Assembly (NCBI GenBank): GCA_963808965.1
Contig: CAWEHU010000017.1
Coordinates: forward strand, 62,001 to 126,000
Length of the DNA stretch: 64,000 nt
From: CAWEHU01 sp963808965
GTDB lineage: Bacteria; Pseudomonadota; Alphaproteobacteria; Acetobacterales; Acetobacteraceae
Direction: 5' to 3'
Under the pieces are notes generated by a model. The model searched no databases and was not told the DNA's origin. It saw only the letters and a list, made by a program, of their open reading frames with translations. Position 1 is the first letter of the stretch. Every line of letters begins with the position of its first letter. Both the position numbers and the translations under genes were made by a program. Positions 26,805-34,804 of the stretch are shown here, piece after piece.

Positions 26805-28061
26805 TCAGTCCCATCGCGCCAGGCGCACGCCCGAGAACTGCCAGCGCCGATCGGGATAGAAGAAGTTGCGATAGCTGGGGCGGAGATGTCCCGGCGGCGT
26901 CGCGAACGAGCCGCCCCGCAGGACCATCTGGTTGATCATGAACTTGCCGTTGTATTCCCCGATGGCGCCCGGGGCCGGAGTGAAGCCGGGATACGGCGCA
27001 TAGGCGCTGGCGGTCCATTGCCACACATGGCCGGTCCACTCATGGATGCGCTCGTCTCCGGCCGCCGCCTCCCATTCCGCTTCGGTCGGCAGGCGGGCTC
27101 CCGTCCAACGGGCGAAGGCGTCAGCCTCGTACCAGCTGACGTGCCGGACGGGCGCGTCCGGGTCGATAGGGGCGAGCCCGCCGGGTCCCATCTGCCACCA
27201 ACCGTCCTCGCGTTGGCGCCAGTAGAGCGGCGATTCCCAGCCCTGATCGAGCACCGTCGCCCACCCGTCGGACATCCAGAGCGTCGGCGTGCGATAGCCG
27301 CCATCCTGCATGAAAGCGAGCCAGTCCGCGTTGCGCACCAACCGGTCCGCGAGCCGGTAGGGTCGCAACAGCACCTCATGCCGGGGGCTCTCGTTATCAA
27401 ACGCGAATTGGTCGCCCGAATGGCCGATGGCGACGACCCCGCCCGCGAACCCGATCATCCGGGTAGGACCGGAAGCCCCCGGGTCCTCCCTCCAAGGGGG
27501 GAAAATCGCGGGTGCGAGAGGATTTTGCGCGAAGGCGTGCAGCATGTCGGTGACAAGCAATTCCTGATGCTGCTGCTCGTGATGCAACCCGAGCTCGAGG
27601 AGACCGAGGATGCACCCGGCCCTCGGGTCCTGCGCGTCGGGCGGAGGCAGCTCTTCGAGGAGTGCCGTCATCGCTGCGTCGACCTGGGCGCGGTAGGCGC
27701 TGATCTGGCGGGCGCCCGGACGCGTCAGCAGGCCGCGGCTGGGGCGTGGGTGCCGTGGTCCGACCGCCTCGTAATAGGAATTGAACAGGAAGCGAAAGGC
27801 CGGATCGAACCGCGTGTAGCCGGGCTGATGCGCGGCTAACACGAACTCCTCGAAGAACCAGGTGGTGTGGGCCCGATGCCATTTCGCCGGGCTGGCGTCC
27901 GGCATGGACTGGACGCACTGATCCTCCTCCGTCAGTGCGGCGACGAGGTGCTCCGTATGGTCCCGAACGGCCTTATAACGCGCGCCGGGCGGACATGGGG
28001 GGTCGGGCTGGCCGGGTTCCGCGCTGTCCGGCGACGGGCCAATGGCGACTGTCTGGTCCAT
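26805..28061 (-). CDS. egtB: Ergothioneine sulfoxide synthase EgtB
   Basis: A 418-residue non-heme iron enzyme. The N-terminal DinB-like domain carries the iron ligands: H65 region in W-H-R-A-H, and H161-E-Q-Q-H165-Q-E167, the H-x3-H-x-E motif. The C-terminal FGE-sulfatase domain has P-V-R-H-V-S-W-Y-E-A-D-A-F, R-L-P-T-E-A-E-W-E, H-V-W-Q-W-T and R-G-G-S-F-A-T. It joins hercynine to cysteine or gamma-glutamylcysteine with O2. With EgtD this makes the central part of the pathway; egtA, egtC and egtE are not here, so the thiol donor type is open. Start ATG 28061 follows GAGGGGCC. An EcfG-like promoter lies just upstream at 28091-28115. Confidence 0.95.
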   Translation of the reverse strand: MDQTVAIGPSPDSAEPGQPDPPCPPGARYKAVRDHTEHLVAALTEEDQCVQSMPDASPAKWHRAHTTWFFEEFVLAAHQPGYTRFDPAFRFLFNSYYEAVGPRHPRPSRGLLTRPGARQISAYRAQVDAAMTALLEELPPPDAQDPRAGCILGLLELGLHHEQQHQELLVTDMLHAFAQNPLAPAIFPPWREDPGASGPTRMIGFAGGVVAIGHSGDQFAFDNESPRHEVLLRPYRLADRLVRNADWLAFMQDGGYRTPTLWMSDGWATVLDQGWESPLYWRQREDGWWQMGPGGLAPIDPDAPVRHVSWYEADAFARWTGARLPTEAEWEAAAGDERIHEWTGHVWQWTASAYAPYPGFTPAPGAIGEYNGKFMINQMVLRGGSFATPPGHLRPSYRNFFYPDRRWQFSGVRLARWD

Positions 28062-28090
28062 GCTGGCCCCTCGTGCCTGCGTCCGGTCAG

Positions 28091-28115
28091 AACGGGTTTG
28101 CCACATATGGGTTCC
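28091..28115 (-). promoter_or_regulatory. EcfG-type stress promoter before egtB
   Basis: Read leftward: GGAAC, 17 bases, GTT, a full match to the general stress response sigma factor (EcfG/SigT) consensus of alphaproteobacteria. The -10 element ends 30 bases before the egtB ATG, leaving a leader of about 20 bases, which fits a real promoter. By simple counting some four such matches are expected by chance in 64 kb, so position is the main support. Confidence 0.55.
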
Positions 28116-28215
28116 GGCCAGCCGGCCGCCAGTTAACGGCGCGGCGGGGCGGGTTAACGTTTCGGTACCGGTTGTCTGCTTCATTGGTCGCCCGATACGA
28201 GTGGAGATCGGAACG

Positions 28216-28923
28216 ATGCTCTCTTCCTGGTTCGATTGGTTCGGCGCCGTCACGGAGGGCGGGTCGTTTCCGTGGCTGCTCGCCGCCGGAACCGTTGCCG
28301 GGCTGCTCGGAACCGCCGCGTTCCGCAGAAGCAGCGCGCCGCCCGTGGCTCAGCCGGCGGCTCCCAACCCCGAACTGGATGAGACGCGTCGCTTCGAGCC
28401 CAGCATTCTGGCCTGCCGCGGCGAGCAGTTGTCCGTCGCGTCGGAGGCGCATTGGGCCATGGCGGCGTTGGCCGCCGAGGCCCAGCGGCGTGGCGTGCGC
28501 CTGGAAGTGGCGGTCGCCCCGGGGCTCCGGGCCTGGATGGACCCGCGCGCCTTTCGCAAGCTCCTCGTCGAGATGATCGCCCACGCGATCGACGCCGCGC
28601 CGTACGGGCGGGTTCTCCTCGCCGCCGGGGCGCATGGCGGGCGCGTGCAGATCGGCGTCACCCACGACGGTCCGGCCGGAACACGCGAATCCGTAGAAGG
28701 CACGCTCCGGCCGGTGAGCGACATCGCGGCGATGACTGGCGGAACCTTCGAAGTGATCGCCCGGGCCGGGCACGGAGCGACGGTGCTGGTGCGATTGCCG
28801 GAGCCGACAACCGCCACCGTTCGCGCGCCTCAGCCCGCGGCCGCAGCGCCGGAGCGCGCACAGCGACCCGCCTCCCCGGAGCGGGTCGCTCAAATGATCC
28901 CCGAGGCAATGATCACGCCATAA
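28216..28923 (+). CDS. Membrane-anchored protein with degenerate histidine-kinase-type ATPase (HATPase_c) fold
   Basis: A 235-residue protein with one N-terminal membrane helix (about residues 17-34), a linker, and a C-terminal region resembling the HATPase_c domain of sensor kinases. L-L-V-E-M-I-A-H-A-I-D-A-A-P-Y-G stands where the N box belongs, with His in place of the usual Asn; T-H-D-G-P-A-G corresponds to the G1 box, and A-G-H-G-A-T-V-L-V-R-L-P to the G2 box. No DHp domain or phospho-acceptor histidine is visible. ATP hydrolysis is doubtful. The tail is Ala/Pro-rich. Start ATG 28216 with GGAG upstream. Divergent from egtB (154 bases between) and overlapping the end of the DUF4337 gene on the other strand by 34 bases. 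Confidence 0.7.
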   Translation: MLSSWFDWFGAVTEGGSFPWLLAAGTVAGLLGTAAFRRSSAPPVAQPAAPNPELDETRRFEPSILACRGEQLSVASEAHWAMAALAAEAQRRGVRLEVAVAPGLRAWMDPRAFRKLLVEMIAHAIDAAPYGRVLLAAGAHGGRVQIGVTHDGPAGTRESVEGTLRPVSDIAAMTGGTFEVIARAGHGATVLVRLPEPTTATVRAPQPAAAAPERAQRPASPERVAQMIPEAMITP

Positions 28924-29465
28924 AGCGCCGCCGCGCCGCCCAGCAAGCCGCCCGCTGCCGCCAGGGCGAGCACTTGCGTCACGATGGAGACGGAGGCGAG
29001 CACGATCGCGATCTGGAGCGCTCCCACCACCAGTTCGAATTGGTGGTAGCGGTGAAACTCGTGGTCCCGCAGTTCAGCCTGTTGGTCGGCGCGTTCCTGG
29101 AGCTGCTTCATGCCCTCGCCGCCCGGCTCGTCCCGCAACCGGGCTTCGTTGTCCTGGGCGGTCTTGATCCGGGCGCGAACGGCCTCGTCCCCGGCCGAGG
29201 GAAGGCTTTCGAGGAGACTCGCCTCGGCGGCGCGGACCGTCGCCCGCACGTTCTTGGCCTGAAAGAAATTCCAGTCGTCGCTGAGCGAGATGTGATGGGT
29301 CAGGAACGCGCTCTGGGCGCTCTTCTCCGCCATCTCCGATAGGGCGAGCGCCGCTGCGAGCGCCGCGATCAGCAGCGCGATCCGAGGCGCCACGGGATTT
29401 CCCTCGTGCGTGGCGTGATGGGCATGCTCGATGCCCTCCTTGGCGTGTTCGATCGTGTCCGACAT
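28890..29465 (-). CDS. DUF4337 domain membrane protein
   Basis: A 191-residue protein with three hydrophobic segments (about 27-45, 142-160, 164-190) and a charged helical middle. E-H-A-H-H-A, D-D-W-N-F-F-Q-A-K-N-V-R and the Q-F-E-L-V-V-G-A-L-Q-I-A-I-V-L-A-S segment are typical of DUF4337, an uncharacterised inner-membrane family. The start ATG at 29465 has a weak ribosome site. Function unknown; neighbouring genes point loosely to stress physiology. Confidence 0.87.
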   Translation of the reverse strand: MSDTIEHAKEGIEHAHHATHEGNPVAPRIALLIAALAAALALSEMAEKSAQSAFLTHHISLSDDWNFFQAKNVRATVRAAEASLLESLPSAGDEAVRARIKTAQDNEARLRDEPGGEGMKQLQERADQQAELRDHEFHRYHQFELVVGALQIAIVLASVSIVTQVLALAAAGGLLGGAAALYGVIIASGII

Positions 29466-29666
29466 TCAAACGTCCTGTGCTTCGCGGCTGCGATCCGGCC
29501 AGCCGTTTGCGAGTCGGCCGGCACGCAAAGTGTACATCCGCCGGGCGGCTCCCAGAAACCGAGCGTGGGCAACCCGCCGGGCGCCCCGCCCGCAGCCGCA
29601 AGCCGGTTTCCGCCGGACCCGACCAATCCGGATGGCGAGAAGGCCACGCCGAAGGACGTCAGCTGG

Positions 29667-29838
29667 ACTCCTTTTATGCTGACTGGAACGCGTTAACGCA
29701 AAAAATTCCGTTCATCCCCGCGAAGGCGGGGAGCCAGGTCTCGCATTATGAATGGTGGCATTGTTTGGCCGGCTGGATTCCCGCTTCCGCGGGAACGAAC
29801 GGGGGTTGGGTAGCCGCTCACAGTCAGCCCAAAACGAG
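29667..29838. repeat. MITE-like repeat element, copy 2 (inverted relative to copy 1)
   Basis: A 172-bp copy of the 13858-14028 element in the opposite orientation. It begins ACTCCTTTTATGCTGACTGG and ends ACAGTCAGCCCAAAACGAG, and shares both internal hairpins (CCCCGCGAAGGCGGGG and TTCCCGCTTCCGCGGGAA). The main difference is a handful of substitutions and a two-base length change beside the right terminal repeat. It separates the DUF4337 gene from the terminator of the DUF892 gene. Confidence 0.85.
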
Positions 29839-29843
29839 TTTAA

Positions 29844-29876
29844 GAAAAAAGCCGCCGGCCCTCGCGGACGGCGGCC
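29844..29876 (-). terminator. Rho-independent terminator of the DUF892 gene
   Basis: On the leftward strand GCCGCCGTCCGCGAGGGCC is followed by GGCGGC and then TTTTTT: a strong GC stem with a short loop and a run of seven U in the RNA. It lies 25 bases beyond the stop codon of the DUF892 ferritin-like gene and is the clearest intrinsic terminator in the window. Confidence 0.85.
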
Positions 29877-29900
29877 TCTTCTCAGGCGGGAGAAAGGCGG

Positions 29901-30407
29901 TCAGGCGGCCCGCTTCTCGAGCGCCTTCTTGTTCAAGTCCTTGTTCGCGAGCTGATTGAGCAACGTGTCGGCCTTCTTTTCCTCTTCGAGCGTCTGCTCG
30001 AGGAGTTGCGCGATCTCGTCCTGCCCGGCGGCTTTCGCCCAGGCAACCAGCGTGCCGTAACGGGCCATCTCATAATGTTCCACTGCCTGGGCGTTCGCAG
30101 CCAGCGCCGCGTCGAGCACCGGCCCCTTCTCGAACTCGCCGACGATTTCCTCACCCTCCTCGATGATGCCGTTGATCGCCTCGCAGGTCTGGCCGCGGGC
30201 GCGGGTGCCAAGCTTCTCGAACACCTGCTGGAGCCGCTCGACCTGATGTTCCGTTTCCTCCCGATGCGTCTGGAAGGCCTGCTTCAGCTGGTCGCTTTCC
30301 GCCGCCTTGGCCATCTTCGGGAGCGCCTTCAGAATTTGCCGCTCGGCATAGTAGATGTCCCGTAGAAAATTGAGTGTCAGGTCGTTCAGGTTTTTCTGGG
30401 TAGCCAT
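29901..30407 (-). CDS. DUF892 / YciF-like ferritin-fold protein
   Basis: A 168-residue all-helical protein. L-R-D-I-Y-Y-A-E-R-Q-I-L-K-A-L-P-K-M, H-R-E-E-T-E-H-Q-V-E-R-L, A-L-A-A-N-A-Q-A-V-E-H-Y-E-M-A-R-Y-G-T and L-L-E-Q-T-L-E-E-E-K-K-A-D are conserved DUF892 blocks carrying the E, E-x-x-H type metal ligands of a diiron ferritin-like bundle. YciE/YciF proteins respond to osmotic and general stress; activity is unknown. Start ATG 30407. Upstream a near-palindromic EcfG-like motif at 30511-30537 might serve it in the leftward direction. Confidence 0.92.
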   Translation of the reverse strand: MATQKNLNDLTLNFLRDIYYAERQILKALPKMAKAAESDQLKQAFQTHREETEHQVERLQQVFEKLGTRARGQTCEAINGIIEEGEEIVGEFEKGPVLDAALAANAQAVEHYEMARYGTLVAWAKAAGQDEIAQLLEQTLEEEKKADTLLNQLANKDLNKKALEKRAA

Positions 30408-30510
30408 CGTGCGTTTCTCCGGGGCTTTAGTGGAGGCGGCCCCTTGCCGCCACCCTCCAAGCTAAGCGGCCGCAGCGCACCCAGGTTGCTTTCAAAACCG
30501 CAACGGGAGC

Positions 30511-30535
30511 GGAACTCACAACCGGTCGGGCGGTT
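30511..30535 (+). promoter_or_regulatory. EcfG-type stress promoter of the DUF1328 gene (possibly bidirectional)
   Basis: Rightward GGAAC, 17 bases, GTT: a full match to the EcfG consensus, 35 bases before the DUF1328 ATG. Because the right end reads GTTCT, the leftward strand gives AGAAC-N17-GTT, one mismatch, facing the DUF892 gene about 100 bases away. DUF1328 and YciF-like proteins are often members of this stress regulon in alphaproteobacteria, which strengthens the rightward call. Confidence 0.55.
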
Positions 30536-30570
30536 CTAGCGGCTATGTAAGAGGTGCCCGGAGAAGTCCG

Positions 30571-30744
30571 ATGCTTTACTGGATAGTGTTGTTGATCGTG
30601 CTGGCGATCATTGCCGGCATACTGGGCTTCGGCGGCATCGCCCATACCGCGGTAGGTATTGCCCAAATCCTGTTCGCGATTTTCCTCATCCTGCTCGTCG
30701 TCTCGCTCATCTTCGGCGCTGTTCGCCGAAGAGGCGGGCCTTAA
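30571..30744 (+). CDS. DUF1328 family small membrane protein
   Basis: A 57-residue protein too short for most gene callers. M-L-Y-W-I-V-L-L-I-V, I-A-G-I-L-G-F-G-G-I-A and I-L-F-A-I-F-L-I-L-L-V-V-S-L-I-F-G form the two-helix DUF1328 (YtjA-like) pattern. The start ATG follows CCGGAGAAG. Probably an inner-membrane stress protein; molecular function unknown. Confidence 0.9.
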   Translation: MLYWIVLLIVLAIIAGILGFGGIAHTAVGIAQILFAIFLILLVVSLIFGAVRRRGGP

Positions 30745-30872
30745 GCGGCCGCGGCTTCGGCGAGACCCGCCAGGCCGGACGCCCTCCCGGCAACGACCGT
30801 CGGGTCGAGCGCGTGGCCGCTATCGTTACCGCCTCTTGCCGGCGTCAGGAGGGAGTGTAAGGCTCGGGCCCG

Positions 30873-31278
30873 ATGAGGTCGCGTTTGTCACATCGGGCGC
30901 TCTCTTTGAGCCGGCGGCTCGGCCACCTGTTCGCGTGCGTCGCGTTGCTCGCCCAACTGGCCCTCGGAGCCGCCGTCCCAGCTTCCTATCCTGACGCGCG
31001 CCTCGCCGCGTTCGAGTTCGATCTGCCATGCCGGGTCTGCATCCGCGGACCGACATGACGACCGTAGCCCCTGGGACCGTGCTCGCGGTGCTTGCGCGAT
31101 TTGTCCCTGGTGCGCGCCGCTCGCCGGCCCGGCTCCCCTTCCCGTTCTGTCAGCGAGCTTCGCGAGCCCCGAATTCGCGGTCGTAGCCGCCGTTTTCGCT
31201 GCTCTTCCACCCCCGACCGGCCCGCCGGCTCGCTTCGCCCGGCCCGCCCAGCCCCGCGCCCCACCCCTCCTGGCCTGA
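30873..31278 (+). CDS. DUF2946-like cysteine-rich protein (one frameshift)
   Basis: A ~135-residue protein with an N-terminal membrane/signal segment (H-L-F-A-C-V-A-L-L-A-Q-L) and, after a one-base shift near 31018, the cysteine-rich part I-C-H-A-G ... A-C-A-I-C-P-W-C-A-P-L-A-G-P followed by a Pro/Ala-rich tail ending at the stop at 31278. C-H-A-G and C-x2-C-x2-C match DUF2946, a family of small proteins found in copper and cytochrome oxidase loci. Here it opens such a locus, 64 bases before the exported beta-rich protein. Metal binding is inferred from the cysteines and context. Confidence 0.65.
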
Positions 31279-31342
31279 ATCCGCGCGATCGACCCTGCGC
31301 GCCCGTCCGCGCGCCGTGCTTCAAGCTAATGGGGAAATTCAC

Positions 31343-32297
31343 ATGTTTCGCTGGAGACCGGCGGCCTTCGCGGCCGCCTCCCTGCTGACTGCCGGCCCCG
31401 CACTCGCGCATGGGATCGCGGGAGCCCGCGTTTTCGTCACCACGCTCATCATCGACGACCCGGCCGTCTCGGACGAGATGTCGCTGCCGACCGTGAGCTA
31501 TACCCGCGAGGGCGCGGAAGGCGGTCCGGGTCCCACCCATGAATGGGACATCACGGCCGAGTTCGATAAGAGAATAACCGAGCGGTTCGGCGTGGGCGTG
31601 AATTACGGCTACACGGTCCTGAATACCGAACACGACAAGACCCGGACCGGCTTCAGCAACCTCGTCATCTCCGGCAAGTATCAGGCGTATGTGAACGCGG
31701 AGCACGAATTCCTGCTCTCCGTCGGGGTCATACGGGAATTCGGCAGGACGGGAACCCGGCAGCACGGGCGCGGACGAGTACGGGGCGACGACGCCGACTG
31801 TCTATTTCGGCAAGGGCCTGGGCGATCTGCCGATCGGCTGGATGCGGCCGCTCGCGATCACCGGCACGTTCGGCTTCGCGGTCGCCGACAAGGAGCTGAA
31901 ATCGTCGCAAGTGACCGATCCCGTTACCGGCGAGACCTCGATGGTGTTCAACAATGGTTACGCCAATCGCTGGGTTGGCGGGTTGTCGCTCCAGTACAGC
32001 GTCCCATACTTGCAGCAGCAGGTGCGGGATCTGCATCTGCCGGACTTCCTCGCCCGGCTGACGCCCTTGATCGAGATCGCCTGGTCGTCTCCCGCGAGTT
32101 CGCCAAGCAACCTCGGAACGCAGCTTCTGATCGCCCCCGGCGTGGTCTATTCGGGCGAATGGTTCCAAGTTGGGGTCGAGGCGCTGATCCCGGGAAACAA
32201 GGCCACCGGCACGAATGTCGGCGTGATCGCCCAGTTCCATATGTTCTTCGACGATCTGTTCCCGAACACGCTCGGCAAGCCGCTGCTGAACTGGTGA
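31343..32297 (+). CDS. Exported beta-rich protein of the copper locus (uncharacterised transporter-like family; one frameshift)
   Basis: A ~317-residue protein. Signal peptide ends A-L-A before H-G-I-A-G-A-R-V-F. The mature part alternates polar and hydrophobic residues (G-V-G-V-N-Y-G-Y-T-V-L, N-L-V-I-S-G-K-Y-Q-A-Y, H-E-F-L-L-S-V-G-V) as in outer-membrane barrels, and ends with a hydrophobic/aromatic W. The frame shifts near 31757; the rest runs in another frame to a stop at 32297, which overlaps the copC ATG. I recognise the type (often annotated as hypothetical or transporter beside copC) but no defined function. Predicted signal cleavage would leave an N-terminal histidine. Confidence 0.65.
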
Positions 32298-32674
32298 TGG
32301 TGAAGCTCATGCGTTACTTGGCTCTCTTGGCCCTGACCGCGGCCGGCCTGATCGTCGCGTCCGGAACCGTTTTCGCACACGCGCACCTCGAGAGCGCGAC
32401 TCCGCCGGTGGGCGGGACCGTTTCGGTCGCGCCGGGTGAGGTGTCCATCGAGTTCAGCGAGGCGGTCGAGCCCCGCTTCAGCACGATCCACGTCCAGGAT
32501 GCGGCGGGACAGCCTGTCGACACCGGAGATTTGCGCGTCAGCCCCGCCGACCCGAAGCGCCTCCTTATCAGCCTCCGGCCCCTGCGGCCCGGCACCTACA
32601 AGGTCGTCTGGCGCGTGACCTCCGTCGACACGCATAAGACCGAAGGCGCGTTCGACTTCACGGTCAGCCCGTGA
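32297..32674 (+). CDS. copC: CopC copper-resistance/copper-binding periplasmic protein
   Basis: A 125-residue protein. After a signal peptide ending V-F-A, the mature protein should start H28-A-H30-L-E-S-A-T-P-P, and D111-T-H113 sits near the C-terminus: together the Cu(II) site of CopC (N-terminal His brace plus Asp/His). V-S-I-E-F-S-E-A-V-E-P and Y-K-V-V-W-R-V-T-S-V-D are family blocks. The methionine-rich Cu(I) site of longer CopC forms is absent. ATG 32297 overlaps the previous stop, with an alternative ATG at 32309. The CopD gene overlaps the end by four bases. Confidence 0.93.
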   Translation: MVKLMRYLALLALTAAGLIVASGTVFAHAHLESATPPVGGTVSVAPGEVSIEFSEAVEPRFSTIHVQDAAGQPVDTGDLRVSPADPKRLLISLRPLRPGTYKVVWRVTSVDTHKTEGAFDFTVSP

Positions 32675-33556
32675 ACATGACGTCTCGCGACGGGCTGATC
32701 GCGGTCCTCCGCGGCCTCTCCGTGGCTTTGCTGCTCTCGGTTTTCGGCACTTTGCTGTTCCGTTGCGTCATAGCTCCGAAAATCCTGCCCCGGACACTCA
32801 GCCGCTGGTCGGCCATCAGTTTGATGGCGGCGCTGGTAATCAGCGTCGTCTGGTTCGGGATGGAAGCGGCCTCGATCGCGGGGGCGGAAAGCTCTCGGCG
32901 GCGCGCTGGCCGCGCTGTGGCCGGTCGCCACCGAGACCTGGTTCGGACAGCTATGGCTCGCCCGGATGGCGTTGCTCCTGCTGCTCGCAGCTTATCTTCT
33001 GCTTGGGCGCTCGGGAGGCAGGCCGTGGGCCGGGGCGGCCCTGGCGGGCGGCGCGCTCGCGTTGCAGGCCGGGATGGGGCACGCCTTCGCGCGCGGGGGG
33101 GCTTTGGGCGAAGGCCTCGTCGGATCGGAAGTGCTGCATTTGCTGGCCGCGGGCGCGTGGCTCGGTGGGCTCGTGCCCTTGCTGTTCGTCCTGCACGCGG
33201 CGGCGCCGGGAGAGGCTGCGACCGTGGCGCGGCGATTCTCGCCGCTCGGCCTGAGCTGCGTTCTCATTCTGGCGGGGACGGCGCTCGTGCAAGGTTCGGC
33301 CTTTGTGGGCGGCTGGTCCGGACTTCTGGGTACGGCATACGGGACAACGATGCTGGTGAAGCTCGCGCTGTTCCTGCTGCTATTGGCGCTCGCGGCGGTG
33401 AACCGCTTTGTGCTGACTGCGGCACTCCAGGGCACGGGGGGGCGGCAGGCGCGGCGACGCATGCAAGCGACGGTTTCGCTCGAGACCTTGCTCGGATTGA
33501 TGGTCGTGATCGCGGCCGGCGTGCTCGCCTCTCTCCCGCCGGGGGCGCACGACTAG
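32671..33556 (+). CDS. copD: CopD-family copper transport membrane protein (one frameshift)
   Basis: A ~295-residue polytopic protein with about eight helices. The first two helices (R-G-L-S-V-A-L-L-L-S-V-F-G-T) are read from a GTG at 32671 or ATG at 32677; after a shift near 32895 the remainder runs to 33556. H-A-F-A, V-L-H-L-L-A-A-G-A-W-L-G-G-L-V-P-L and K-L-A-L-F-L-L-L-L-A-L-A-A-V-N-R-F carry the conserved CopD histidines and N-R motif. Moves copper across the inner membrane together with CopC. Coupled to copC by overlap. Confidence 0.88.
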
Positions 33557-33576
33557 CAACGAACTAGGAGAAACGA

Positions 33577-34227
33577 ATGCCCACACACAATGAGCGCCGG
33601 ACCGAAACCGGCGGGCAGCAGAGCGGACCCCCGGGTGCGGTGTCCGCGCGCACGTTCGGCCTCGCGCTCGCGGGCATCTTGGTCGCCCTGTTGCTGCTGG
33701 GCACAGGCGGGTTCTTGTGGCTGAACGACGATAGCGGCGGACCGTCGATCGGGGGTCCGTTCGCGTTGACCGACGGGAACGGCAAGACCGTCACCGACCG
33801 CGATTTCCGCGGCAAATACATGCTCGTGTATTTCGGCTACACCTTCTGTCCCGATGTCTGTCCCACCACGTTGAACGAGGTCGCGGAAGCAATGGACAGG
33901 CTCGGCCCCAAGGCTGATCGCGTGCAGCCGCTTTTCATCTCGGTCGACCCCCAACGCGACACGCCGGCGGTGATCAAGCAATACGTCGGCTCGTTCACGC
34001 CGAGGCTGATCGGGCTCACCGGCACGCCGGACGAAATCGCCAAGGTCGCGAAGGAATATCGCGTCTACTACGCGGTGCACCGTACGGGCGGCGGCCCGAA
34101 TGACTACACGGTGGACCACAGCTCGATCCTCTACCTCATGGGGCCGAACGGGAAATTCCTCGCGCCCATCCGCGCCGACGAGCCCGGCCAGCGGATCGCC
34201 GCCGACATTTCCAAGCTGATCTCTTGA
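33577..34227 (+). CDS. SCO1/SenC family copper chaperone
   Basis: A 216-residue thioredoxin-fold protein anchored by one N-terminal helix (about 28-48). Copper ligands C91-P-D-V-C95 and H181 in V-D-H-S-S are present, with F-G-Y-T-F before the first cysteine and S-V-D-P-Q-R-D-T-P after. Sco proteins deliver copper to the CuA site of cytochrome c oxidase or act in thiol redox control. The ATG at 33577 has a CTAGGAGAAACG site. The PCuAC gene follows 12 bases later. Confidence 0.95.
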   Translation: MPTHNERRTETGGQQSGPPGAVSARTFGLALAGILVALLLLGTGGFLWLNDDSGGPSIGGPFALTDGNGKTVTDRDFRGKYMLVYFGYTFCPDVCPTTLNEVAEAMDRLGPKADRVQPLFISVDPQRDTPAVIKQYVGSFTPRLIGLTGTPDEIAKVAKEYRVYYAVHRTGGGPNDYTVDHSSILYLMGPNGKFLAPIRADEPGQRIAADISKLIS

Positions 34228-34239
34228 AGGGAACTCGCC

Positions 34240-34698
34240 ATGAAATGCGTCCCGCTCGCCCTTTGCTTATTGTTTCCTTTGCTCGCGCATGCCCAAACGG
34301 CGGGTCCGATCAAGGTCGAGCGGGCCTGGTCGCGGGCGGCCCCCGAGGGACGGGTGGGCGTTCTGTATCTGACCGCCACAGACGACGGCGCGCCGGACCG
34401 GCTGACCGGTGTGAGTACGCCCGTCGCCGAGAAGGCCGAATTGCATGAGAGCCTGAGCGAAAACGGAGTGATGAAGATGCGCCCCGTGAGCAGCGTCGCG
34501 ATCTCGCGGGAAAAACCGCTCACGCTGGCGCCGGGCGGCTATCACGTGATGCTCATGGGTCTGAAACAGCCCCTGAAAGAGGGCGAAAGCTTCCCGGTGA
34601 CGCTCACCTTCGAGAAGGCCGGCGGCGTCATGACGACTGCGAGTGTGGAAAAAGCCGGAGCACCCGGGCCGGTCGAACAGGGCGCCACCCGCCACTGA
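34240..34698 (+). CDS. PCu(A)C periplasmic copper chaperone
   Basis: A 152-residue exported protein with signal peptide of 18 residues (M-K-C-V-P-L ... A-H-A). The Cu(I) motif H69-x10-M80-x21-H102-x-M104 is exact. PCuAC passes Cu(I) to Sco and CuA of cytochrome c oxidase, so the pair Sco-PCuAC here forms a functional relay. Start ATG 34240 follows GAAGGGAA. Last gene of the copper run; ~105 bases separate it from the DUF2491 gene. Confidence 0.95.
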   Translation: MKCVPLALCLLFPLLAHAQTAGPIKVERAWSRAAPEGRVGVLYLTATDDGAPDRLTGVSTPVAEKAELHESLSENGVMKMRPVSSVAISREKPLTLAPGGYHVMLMGLKQPLKEGESFPVTLTFEKAGGVMTTASVEKAGAPGPVEQGATRH

Positions 34699-34804
34699 GC
34701 GATCGGGGGGCCGTCCCGGTCCTTGCTGCATGGCGACAGAAGTAACGCTTCCGATTCCGGCCGCGCCATGCCAACTATCGGAAAGGCAATGATATGCGGG
34801 GCTC

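Noticed and set aside
29477..29696. Small Pro/Gly-rich rightward reading frame before repeat copy 2 (ends F-M-L-T-G-T-R).
   Set aside because: It runs into the repeat element, has no ribosome site or recognisable similarity, and its composition is that of ordinary GC-rich spacer.
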